From: Candidatus Zhuqueibacterota bacterium
GTDB taxonomy: Bacteria > Zhuqueibacterota > Zhuqueibacteria > Residuimicrobiales > Residuimicrobiaceae
Length of the DNA: 9,065 bases
Direction of reading: 5' to 3'
NCBI GenBank assembly: GCA_016934435.1
Contig: JAFGSU010000082.1
Span: 1 to 9,065, forward strand
Of the stretch, positions 1 through 6,685 are shown piece after piece. Each line of letters opens with the position of its first letter. The stretch's first letter is position 1. The notes below the pieces were generated by a model. It was not told the origin of the DNA. It worked only from the letters and a program-made list of their open reading frames with translations, and ran no database searches. The position numbers and the translations under genes are program-made.

Positions 1-51
1 AATCCGCGAACTGAACTGAAAATGTGCCACCCACAGGGTTACTTAATTAAC

Positions 52-80
52 TTGTAGACACCGAATCGGTGTTATATTTG
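52..80 (+). promoter_or_regulatory. Candidate Bacteroidota-type promoter with a palindromic spacer, upstream of nadB
   Basis: TTG at 52-54 is followed after 18 nt by TATATTTG at 73-80. This matches the TTG-N(about 17-23)-TAnnTTTG pattern described for the primary sigma factor of Bacteroides and Flavobacterium. The spacer holds a perfect 15-nt inverted repeat at 58-72, ACACCGA-A-TCGGTGT, with 7-nt arms around one base, placed as an operator would be to block RNA polymerase. Read as an E. coli-type promoter (TTGTAG/TATATT) the spacer would be only 15 bp, which fits less well. No other gap in the window shows a TAnnTTTG element. It would serve nadB and possibly the genes after it. The pattern is seen; promoter and operator function are inferred. 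Confidence 0.45.
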
Positions 81-97
81 TCAGGCATGGTGAGAAT

Positions 98-114
98 CCA
101 TATAACGTATATGG
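98..114 (+). repeat. Perfect inverted repeat in the nadB leader
   Basis: CCATATA-ACG-TATATGG has 7-nt arms around a 3-nt centre. It lies about 41 nt, centre to centre, downstream of the palindrome at 58-72. If the promoter at 52-80 is real, this element lies in the transcribed leader just after the expected start site. It could be a second operator half, or a hairpin in the mRNA. Its right arm overlaps the left arm of the next hairpin by 3 nt, so the two stems cannot form together. Confidence 0.4.
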
Positions 115-136
115 GGCGCAAGGAAGCGTTGCCCCA
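112..136 (+). promoter_or_regulatory. GC-rich hairpin just upstream of nadB
   Basis: TGGGGC at 112-117 can pair with GCCCCA at 131-136, leaving a 13-nt loop that contains an AGGA at 121-124. The stem ends 12 nt before the possible GTG start of nadB (149) and 27 nt before the ATG start (164). The sequence after it is AT-rich but has no T-run, so an intrinsic terminator for an upstream gene is only a weak alternative. A leader structure that affects nadB translation or transcription is possible. Only the pairing is seen; the function is inferred. Confidence 0.35.
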
Positions 137-163
137 ATTATTCATTTCGTGAAAAGAATATTT

Positions 164-1774
164 ATGAATACTGAAACAGACTTTCTTGTTATCGGCAGTG
201 GCATGGCTGGGCTTACTTCCGCATTAAAATTGGCGCAACACGGTACGGTCGCGGTTATCACAAAAAAGCACCGTTCCGAATCGAATACCAATTATGCCCA
301 GGGAGGGATCGCTTCGGTCTTTGATCCAGCCGATTCATTCAAACAACATATTCAAGACACATTACAAGCCGGAGCCGGACTCTGCAATATCGATGCTGTT
401 CGATTGATCGTGGAACAGGGGCCTGCCCGAGTAAAAGAACTCTCCGAGTTAGGCGTTCAATTTACTCGAACTGAATCGGGGAAATTGGACCTCGGCCGTG
501 AAGGCGGGCATCGATTCAATCGCATTGTCCACGTCAAGGATTATACCGGTCGCGATGTAGAGCGAGCGCTGTTGGAGTCGGTGAAACAGCATAAAAATAT
601 CTCGATGTATGAACATCATACCGCTGTGGAGCTCATCACAGAGCATCATGTCTTTAGTCCGCGTCCGGCCTCAAAAACAACTCTCAATTGCTGGGGCGCA
701 TATGTCCTTGATTCCAACAACCAAACCATTGATCTCTTTTTATCCAAAGCAACGATCCTTGCCAGCGGCGGATGTGGCCAGGTATATTTACACACCACCA
801 ATCCGGAGATCGCCACGGGAGATGGCATTGCGCTGTGTTATCGCGCCGGAGCCAAAATAGCCAATATGGAATTCATGCAGTTTCATCCGACAACACTCCA
901 TCATCCGGAAGCCAACTCGTTCCTCATCTCAGAGGCTGTCCGCGGATTTGGCGGCATTCTGATCACCAAAAACGGTGATGCGTTTATGGAAAAATATCAC
1001 CCCATGAAATCCTTGGCGCCGCGCGATATTGTTGCCAGAGCCATCGACGGCGAATTAAAAAAACGCGGCGATCCCTGCGTCTATCTCGATATCACGCATA
1101 AAAAGCCTGATGAAATTAAATCGCGCTTTCCAAATATTTATGAAAACTGTTTGAAATATAAAATCGACATCAGCAAAGAACCCATCCCCGTTGTACCAGC
1201 CGCCCATTATTCCTGTGGAGGGGTATGGACGGATTTAACCGGCAGCACAACAATAGAAGGCCTTTTCGCTTGCGGTGAAGTGAGCTGTACGGGCGTGCAT
1301 GGAGCCAATCGTCTGGCCTCCAATTCTCTTTTAGAAGCCGTAGTCTTCGCGCACATTGCCGCACAGGAGGCCGCACAATTCGCCAAAATCCGTAAAATAA
1401 AAACGCCCCCCATTCCTCGATGGGATGATAGCGGAACCTTTAATAGCGAAGAATGGGTGCTGATCTCGCATGATAAGATGGAAATTAAAAACCTCATGTG
1501 GGACTATGTGGGCATCGTACGATCCAATCTACGTCTTGAGCGTGCACTCAGTCGGATTCGTCTTGTTCGACAGGAGGTTGAAAATTATTATAGACGAACC
1601 AAAATTTCCGACGGATTACTTGAACTCCGTAATCTGGCTACTATCGCACAACTTATCATCCAATCAGCGTTGATGCGAAAAGAGAGCCGTGGATTGCATT
1701 ATATGACCGATTTCCCTAAAACCGATGATGATAACTATTTGCACGATACTATCATTCAAAACATTGAACCTTAA
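164..1774 (+). CDS. nadB: L-aspartate oxidase NadB
   Basis: NadB is a cytosolic FAD enzyme that oxidises L-aspartate to iminoaspartate, which NadA condenses with dihydroxyacetone phosphate to quinolinate in de novo NAD synthesis. Numbered from ATG 164 (536 aa; E. coli NadB has 540), the FAD-binding GSGMAG is at 11-16, the NYAQGGIA motif at about 43-50 and EGGHR at 113-117. Family active-site residues are present: His241 in EFMQFHPT, Arg287 in APRDIVARAID, His348 in PAAHYSCGG and Arg383 in GANRLASNS. Their mutual spacing equals that of E. coli His244, Arg290, His351 and Arg386. The C-terminal helical domain ends with the conserved MRKESRGLHY. These motifs favour aspartate oxidase over succinate dehydrogenase or fumarate reductase flavoproteins. 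An in-frame GTG at 149 would add five residues. I prefer ATG 164 because the protein then begins directly before the first FAD-binding strand; neither start has a good Shine-Dalgarno sequence. nadA and nadC are not in the window. Confidence 0.95.
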   Translation: MNTETDFLVIGSGMAGLTSALKLAQHGTVAVITKKHRSESNTNYAQGGIASVFDPADSFKQHIQDTLQAGAGLCNIDAVRLIVEQGPARVKELSELGVQFTRTESGKLDLGREGGHRFNRIVHVKDYTGRDVERALLESVKQHKNISMYEHHTAVELITEHHVFSPRPASKTTLNCWGAYVLDSNNQTIDLFLSKATILASGGCGQVYLHTTNPEIATGDGIALCYRAGAKIANMEFMQFHPTTLHHPEANSFLISEAVRGFGGILITKNGDAFMEKYHPMKSLAPRDIVARAIDGELKKRGDPCVYLDITHKKPDEIKSRFPNIYENCLKYKIDISKEPIPVVPAAHYSCGGVWTDLTGSTTIEGLFACGEVSCTGVHGANRLASNSLLEAVVFAHIAAQEAAQFAKIRKIKTPPIPRWDDSGTFNSEEWVLISHDKMEIKNLMWDYVGIVRSNLRLERALSRIRLVRQEVENYYRRTKISDGLLELRNLATIAQLIIQSALMRKESRGLHYMTDFPKTDDDNYLHDTIIQNIEP

Positions 1775-1796
1775 CTTGACCAATTGAGGTGGGGCA

Positions 1797-2939
1797 ATGA
1801 TTATCAGCAAAATTTCTATACGCGCGTTTAAATCCATCTACGAGTTGAGCATGTCGCTGGACCCGAAAATAAATGTATTCATTGGTGCCAATGAAAGCGG
1901 CAAAACCAATATCCTCAAAGCTTTTGAGGCGTTTCATAGCGAGCAGCCCTTCGACAACTCGCTGACCTGTCAGTATTCAAACCATTATTATATGGGTAAA
2001 TCCCCGGAAATTACCCTCGAATTTACCGGGCTGAGCAAAGAGAACAAGAAACAACTCGCAGCCATTTCAGAAGTGTTTAAAGAAGTGGATACATTTCAAA
2101 TCAAACGCGACGGCCCGGGTACCAATAATTATCACCTCATTATTAATGATGCCGAAGTGGAACGAGTCGACAGCGGGCGGCTTCTTAAAACGCTACCCAA
2201 ATTACTCTATTTTGCGGAAATGCGTTTATTAAAAAATAGAGCCGAGTACGAGCATCTTCTCACAGACCACATAGAGTACGCCACAGAAAGGAACCTTTTG
2301 AAAATCGGCGGAATTGAGAATTATGACATTATTTTTGAGGACACCGCTCGTGGTCGTCGCTCTTTGGAAGAAGCCAGCCGAATCATTACAGAACAGGTCC
2401 GTCGCGTATGGTCGCAAGAGCCCAGCATCGAAGTAAAATTGAACGTAAATGGGCGCGCGCTCTATATCGATTTTAGTGACGACACAACCGTATTCGATAC
2501 CCCCGAGTCTCGAAGTCTGGGCTTTCGTTGGTACCTTTCCTTTTATGTAAATTTCCTTGCACAGACTTTCGAAGCCCAGGCTAACGAGTACGTCTTTCTT
2601 ATTGACGAGCCGGGCATTCACCTGCATCCGGCAGGACAAAAGGACCTGGTCCAGGTACTCGAAGACCTGGCATTAAAAAATCAATTGCTTTACACAACCC
2701 ATTCCCCCTTTATGATCGATCGTCAGTTCCCGGAACGCGTCGTTCTTGTCATCAAGGATAAAAATGGCACCCGAGTCGACACCTCCTCTTATCGCGAAAA
2801 TTGGAAACCCCTGCGTAACGAAATCGGCTTGAAAATTGGTGACCTCTTTTTCTTCAGCGATTCCAGTTTGATTGTGGAATTACCCACTTCAAAGAAATCG
2901 GGACTTTTGGGTAAAATAAAAGGCAGAGTGGCTGAATAA
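1797..2939 (+). CDS. OLD/RecF-like ABC ATPase lacking the TOPRIM domain
   Basis: This 380-aa cytosolic protein has an SMC/RecF-type ATPase fold of the AAA_15/AAA_21 kind. It begins with the strand-turn-strand MIISKISIRAFKSI, followed by Walker A GANESGKT at 30-37. An ABC-signature-like SRSLGFRWYLSFY lies at 238-250, Walker B VFLIDEPGIHLHP at 266-278 with Asp270 and Glu271, and the switch His302 in TTHSPFMID. No long coiled coil is evident. In OLD-family proteins this domain is followed by a TOPRIM nuclease domain opening with a strand such as LIVEGPSD. Here the matching strand SLIVELPT (357-364) appears, but the Gly and Asp are missing and the protein ends 16 residues later in a Lys/Gly-rich tail. 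A strong GAGGTGG sits just before ATG 1797, and the gap from nadB is 22 nt, suggesting cotranscription. ATPase activity is well supported; the biological role is unknown. Relatives include phage-defence proteins and DNA-repair-like factors, so no function is assigned. Confidence 0.85.
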   Translation: MIISKISIRAFKSIYELSMSLDPKINVFIGANESGKTNILKAFEAFHSEQPFDNSLTCQYSNHYYMGKSPEITLEFTGLSKENKKQLAAISEVFKEVDTFQIKRDGPGTNNYHLIINDAEVERVDSGRLLKTLPKLLYFAEMRLLKNRAEYEHLLTDHIEYATERNLLKIGGIENYDIIFEDTARGRRSLEEASRIITEQVRRVWSQEPSIEVKLNVNGRALYIDFSDDTTVFDTPESRSLGFRWYLSFYVNFLAQTFEAQANEYVFLIDEPGIHLHPAGQKDLVQVLEDLALKNQLLYTTHSPFMIDRQFPERVVLVIKDKNGTRVDTSSYRENWKPLRNEIGLKIGDLFFFSDSSLIVELPTSKKSGLLGKIKGRVAE

Positions 2940-3029
2940 AAAAAGGGGAAGGCCGGCATAGGCGCTGATGGGATTAGTGTCCTTTTGTAATGTATTCAAC
3001 CAACGCATTTTTATCGGAGCTATCAATTT

Positions 3030-4724
3030 ATGCCGAACAATACATACGATCTACAATCTGTTCGTCTTCCGAGACTCGCAGGGATTGCCCTTCGTATTTT
3101 TACAAATGTTTTGGAAACCAGATTGGGCCGCGCTCTTTTGCTGAAATCACTGCTTCAGAATGCAGGGATTGTGGCTTTTCGCAAATTAACTGTGCCCGAA
3201 CCACCTACCTTTCTACCGCGATATCCGGTTCATCCTGCTTATTTAAATAGCAGTTCTAAGAAACCTAAGCGGCAGCTCATAAAGCATCGACCAGCAGGAT
3301 TCGCTTATGCCACGGCGGCAGATTATCATAATGCCTATTCTTGCGGCAGGACAACCCCGACAGAAATCGCCCGCAAAGTAGTTGAAATGATTAAATCGAG
3401 CAATGAACACTCACCACCTCTGCGCGCCGTCATCGCCTGCTACGAAGAAGATGTTTATGCCCAGGCCAGAGCATCGGATAACCGCTATCGGAGGCGTAAG
3501 CCATTGAGTATCATGGATGGCGTTCCGGTAGTAATCAAAGATGAACTCGATCAAGTTTCCTATCCCACGACCGTCGGCACCAGTTTTCTCGGACAAAAGC
3601 CGGCTACAACCGATGCCACCGTCGTGGCGAGATTACGTTCGGCTGGCGCTCTCCTTGTCGGCAAGGGTAACATGCATGAAATAGGAATCGGTATAAGTGG
3701 AAATAATCCCAAACATGGCACGATACGGAATCCATATCATCTTATGCATTACAGTGGTGGCAGCTCAAGCGGTCCGGCGGCAGCGGTTGCTTCGGGTCTG
3801 TGTCCAATTGCTATCGGGGCGGATGGCGGTGGTTCGATTCGAATTCCTTCCAGTTATTGTGGCATATACGGCCTGAAAGCCACTTTTTCGCGCGTAAGTG
3901 AATATGGCGCGGCGCCCATTTGCTGGAGTGTGGCCCACAACGGCCCGCTGGCAGCCACCGTTCATGATCTTGTCCTGAGTTACGCCACCATTGCAGGCCA
4001 GGATGATAATGATGCCCTTACGCGATCTCAACCCCCCGTCACTTTGCCTGATCTTAAATCTTTTAGGATGAAAAACATGGTACTGGGCGTCTACTGGCCA
4101 TGGTTTCGTCATGCAGATAAGGCGATCGTTTCGGCTTGCGAAAAGAGGCTGGCGGACTTTGAGCAGATGGGCGCTACAATCCGTGAAATCACTCTGCCCG
4201 AACTGGAGGCGCTGCGTGTGGCGCATACCATCACGATTGCATCTGAGATGACCAGTGCGATGGCTCGGTATTATAAACGGCATCGCAAGGATTTCAATTT
4301 TGATACACGCATTAACCTGGCTCTGGCACGCACCTTTACTGCACGCGATTACCTTCTGGCGCAACGGTTGCGAACGCGCGCTATGTCTTATTTTAGCAGG
4401 GCTCTTGAACAGGTTAACGCCATTATCACACCGGCGACGGCGTGCGTAGCCCCTCCCATCCGCAAGGATGCACTAAAATATGGGGAATCGGACCTGACCA
4501 TGCTGTCAGAGGCTATGCGCTACGCAATCGCGGCAAATTTCACCGGTTTGCCGGCCATCACCTTCCCTGTGGATTATGATCCCAATGGTTTGCCGATTGG
4601 CATGCAGGCCATTGGCAGGCCATGGGCAGAGGATGATTTACTGGCCATTGCATATAAATCGGAGGGTCTCCTCAAGCGCGTCAAACCACAAATGTTTTAT
4701 TCCATTTTAGAGGGCCATCCGTGA
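3030..4724 (+). CDS. Amidase-signature hydrolase, FAAH-like
   Basis: A 564-aa member of the amidase signature family, which hydrolyses amide bonds with a Ser-cisSer-Lys triad. The triad is Lys170 in GVPVVIKDE, Ser245 in GGSSSG and the nucleophile Ser269 in GADGGGSIRIPSS. The intervals of 75 and 24 residues equal those of GatA (Lys79/Ser154/Ser178) and fatty acid amide hydrolase (Lys142/Ser217/Ser241). The conserved C-terminal stretch LPAITFP...GLPIGMQAIGRPW is near 505-532. It is longer than GatA (about 485 aa), and about 90 N-terminal residues precede the core. Residues 14-50 of that extension are hydrophobic with interspersed Arg and Lys, which could form amphipathic membrane-contacting helices; there is no clean signal peptide. 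GatA is unlikely because of this extension and the absence of gatB and gatC. The substrate is unknown and could be a fatty acid amide, another lipid amide or a small amide. GGAG at 3016-3019 supports the start. The 90-nt gap before it shows no clear terminator or promoter. Confidence 0.88.
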   Translation: MPNNTYDLQSVRLPRLAGIALRIFTNVLETRLGRALLLKSLLQNAGIVAFRKLTVPEPPTFLPRYPVHPAYLNSSSKKPKRQLIKHRPAGFAYATAADYHNAYSCGRTTPTEIARKVVEMIKSSNEHSPPLRAVIACYEEDVYAQARASDNRYRRRKPLSIMDGVPVVIKDELDQVSYPTTVGTSFLGQKPATTDATVVARLRSAGALLVGKGNMHEIGIGISGNNPKHGTIRNPYHLMHYSGGSSSGPAAAVASGLCPIAIGADGGGSIRIPSSYCGIYGLKATFSRVSEYGAAPICWSVAHNGPLAATVHDLVLSYATIAGQDDNDALTRSQPPVTLPDLKSFRMKNMVLGVYWPWFRHADKAIVSACEKRLADFEQMGATIREITLPELEALRVAHTITIASEMTSAMARYYKRHRKDFNFDTRINLALARTFTARDYLLAQRLRTRAMSYFSRALEQVNAIITPATACVAPPIRKDALKYGESDLTMLSEAMRYAIAANFTGLPAITFPVDYDPNGLPIGMQAIGRPWAEDDLLAIAYKSEGLLKRVKPQMFYSILEGHP

Positions 4725-6661
4725 TTAATAATATTATATTCGACTTTGATTCAACAATCATCAATGCAGAGGGTGTCGATTTAATCCTCAAGGCGTCATT
4801 TGAAAAATTATCCAATCCTGAGCGCACTCACCTTTTGACCCAATTGAATATTTTGACAGAAAAGGCCACGTGCGGCGAGATGCCTCTGGGTGAAGCCATT
4901 CGACAGCGCTTCGATCTGACCCGGATAATAAAAGATGATGTCGTCAAAGCAGCCGAGAACATGCTCGACCATGTCAACCCTTTTGTCAAAGAAACCATAC
5001 AGCATTTACGAGACGCCGGCAAACAAATATTCGTTTTTAGCACCAGCTTTGAAGAAATTGTGAGACCCGTGACAGATGCGCTACTGATTGCCTGGGATCA
5101 CGTATTTACCAATCAGCTCATTTATGATTTTAATGGGCAAGTAATCGGCTTCAACGAAAAAAATCCTCTTTTCCTCAGCGTCGGCAAGGGATTCCTGGCC
5201 GAACAGATGAAAAATGACGGCCGGTTACCCGGCCGCACCGCGGTCGTTGGAGACGGCGCGACTGATTTAGCCTTGCGGAAAAGCAATATCGCCCAGATAT
5301 TTATTTTTTATGCCGGATCCAAAGTCTATAAGGATATTCGTCAACAGGCGGATTTTACCATTGATCGTTTCGATCAACTCTTGCCATTGGTTTTTTCAGA
5401 AGAAGAATATCCGCGTGAATTGGCCCACTCCATCTCGAAGGTTCGAGAAAAAACCACATCTAGTCCCAAAGTCCTGCTGTTGGAAAATATTCACAAGAAT
5501 GCGGTCAAAAAATTTAAAGAACATAAATATCCCGTAAAAAATTTAAATAATTCTCCTGATGAAAAAGAATTAATTGAAACAGCCCAGAACTATCAAATCC
5601 TCGGCATTCGCTCGCGAACCAGGATATCTGCTTCCACTCTGACAAACCTGCCGGATCTCTGGGTCATCGGAGCATTCTGTATCGGAATCAATCAAATCGA
5701 TTTGGATGCGGCAGCGAACAGCGGAGTTCCGGTATTCAATGCCCCTTACAGCAACACCCGGAGTGTGGCGGAGTTGGTTGTCGGTGAAACCATCATGCTC
5801 ATGCGGCGAATCATTGAAAAAAACGCAGCAGTTCATGAAGGCCGCTGGCTCAAATCTGCCGAAGGTTGCAATGAAATCCGCGGAAAAACGATTGGCATTG
5901 TCGGCTACGGCCATATCGGTTCGCAAGTTTCGGTATTGTTTGAACAGTTGGGCATGTCCGTTCTTTTTCATGATATTGTCGATAAACTGCCTTTGGGTAA
6001 TGCAAAAAGCGCGCAGCATCTTTACGACCTGCTGGGCAAGTCCGATCTGGTCACGCTTCATGTACCCGACACGCCTGAGACGCGTGGAATGATCGGTGCA
6101 CGCGAACTAATGGCGATGAAAAAAGGAGCCATCCTCATCAACTCCAGTCGCGGAAAAGTTGTGGTGGTCGAGGCGTTACGTCAAGCAATCGACAGCGGAC
6201 ATATTTCAGGCGCTGCCATCGATGTTTTTCCGGAAGAACCCGGCCGACCAGACGAGATTTTTCAATCTGTCCTTCAAGGTGCGAACAATGTCATCCTGAC
6301 ACCGCATATTGGCGGCAGCACCCAGGAGGCGCAGGAGAATATTGCTGACTATGTAAGCCAGAAAATCATAAATTTTGCCAAATCCGGCTCTACCCTGGGC
6401 GCTCTTAACTTTCCTGAGATGGATCTTGCACGCATGCCGAAGACGCATCGTATATTGCACATTCATAAAAATGTTCCCGGCGTGTTAGCTAAAATCAATA
6501 GCGTTTTTGCTCGTCGCAATATCAATGTAGAGAGCCAAATACTTCAGACCAAAGACCAAATCGGCTATTTGATCGTGGATGTAGATGATCATATTTCGGA
6601 TCATGTAATAGAGTTGATGCAACATATTACAGAGACCATAAAAATAAGAAAAATAGAATAG
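4721..6661 (+). CDS. serA: Phosphoserine phosphatase / D-3-phosphoglycerate dehydrogenase fusion (SerB-SerA)
   Basis: This 646-aa protein joins the first and last enzymes of serine synthesis. Residues 1-225 are a HAD phosphoserine phosphatase: DFDST with nucleophile Asp8 and general acid Asp10, Glu17 at the serine-binding spacing, motif II Ser107 in FSTS (usually SGG), Lys156, and GDGATDL with Asp178 and Asp182. After a charged linker, residues 249-646 match E. coli-type SerA (410 aa): RSRTRIS at 297-303, Rossmann GYGHIG at 395-400, NAD-ribose Asp418, and catalytic Arg477, Glu506 and His529 at the E. coli Arg240/Glu269/His292 spacing. LTPHIGGSTQEAQENI is nearly identical to the E. coli protein. 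An ACT domain fills about 576-646; its HIHKNVPGVLAKIN suggests serine feedback binding. The GTG start overlaps the amidase stop by 4 nt (GTGA), with AGAGGG at 4709-4714 as ribosome site, so translational coupling is likely. SerC is not in the window. A similar fusion is, from memory, common in Bacteroidota. Confidence 0.93.
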   Translation: MINNIIFDFDSTIINAEGVDLILKASFEKLSNPERTHLLTQLNILTEKATCGEMPLGEAIRQRFDLTRIIKDDVVKAAENMLDHVNPFVKETIQHLRDAGKQIFVFSTSFEEIVRPVTDALLIAWDHVFTNQLIYDFNGQVIGFNEKNPLFLSVGKGFLAEQMKNDGRLPGRTAVVGDGATDLALRKSNIAQIFIFYAGSKVYKDIRQQADFTIDRFDQLLPLVFSEEEYPRELAHSISKVREKTTSSPKVLLLENIHKNAVKKFKEHKYPVKNLNNSPDEKELIETAQNYQILGIRSRTRISASTLTNLPDLWVIGAFCIGINQIDLDAAANSGVPVFNAPYSNTRSVAELVVGETIMLMRRIIEKNAAVHEGRWLKSAEGCNEIRGKTIGIVGYGHIGSQVSVLFEQLGMSVLFHDIVDKLPLGNAKSAQHLYDLLGKSDLVTLHVPDTPETRGMIGARELMAMKKGAILINSSRGKVVVVEALRQAIDSGHISGAAIDVFPEEPGRPDEIFQSVLQGANNVILTPHIGGSTQEAQENIADYVSQKIINFAKSGSTLGALNFPEMDLARMPKTHRILHIHKNVPGVLAKINSVFARRNINVESQILQTKDQIGYLIVDVDDHISDHVIELMQHITETIKIRKIE

Positions 6662-6685
6662 AAACCGTTTCGAAGGAGAAATCGT

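Noticed and set aside
1..57. Frame open from base 1 to a TAG at 55-57, possible end of an upstream protein
   Set aside because: Only 18 codons with no recognisable motif. The other two + frames also stop early (TGA at 12-14 and 17-19), so the correct frame, or any gene at all, cannot be decided.
2229..2639. 136-codon minus-strand open frame inside the ATPase gene
   Set aside because: It overlaps the signature and Walker B regions of a real gene, and its translation shows no motif.
2941..2986. AAAAGG (2941-2946) and CCTTTT (2981-2986) as a possible terminator stem after the ATPase
   Set aside because: The stem is only six pairs with a 34-nt loop and no following T-run, too weak to call a terminator.
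2990..3250. 86-codon + frame starting in the gap before the amidase
   Set aside because: It overlaps the amidase N-terminus in another frame and has no ribosome site or recognisable domain. The amidase frame has GGAG at 3016-3019 and continues into the core.
3765..4364. Long open frame of 199 codons on the minus strand inside the amidase gene
   Set aside because: The + strand carries an unmistakable amidase across the whole stretch. The reverse translation shows no domain and is rich in Arg, His and Cys, as is usual for shadow frames.
6661..6671. GAAAC-C-GTTTC inverted repeat just before the oxidoreductase gene
   Set aside because: Five-nt arms in a 24-nt gap are within chance expectation, and the adjacent AAGGAG explains the sequence as a ribosome site.
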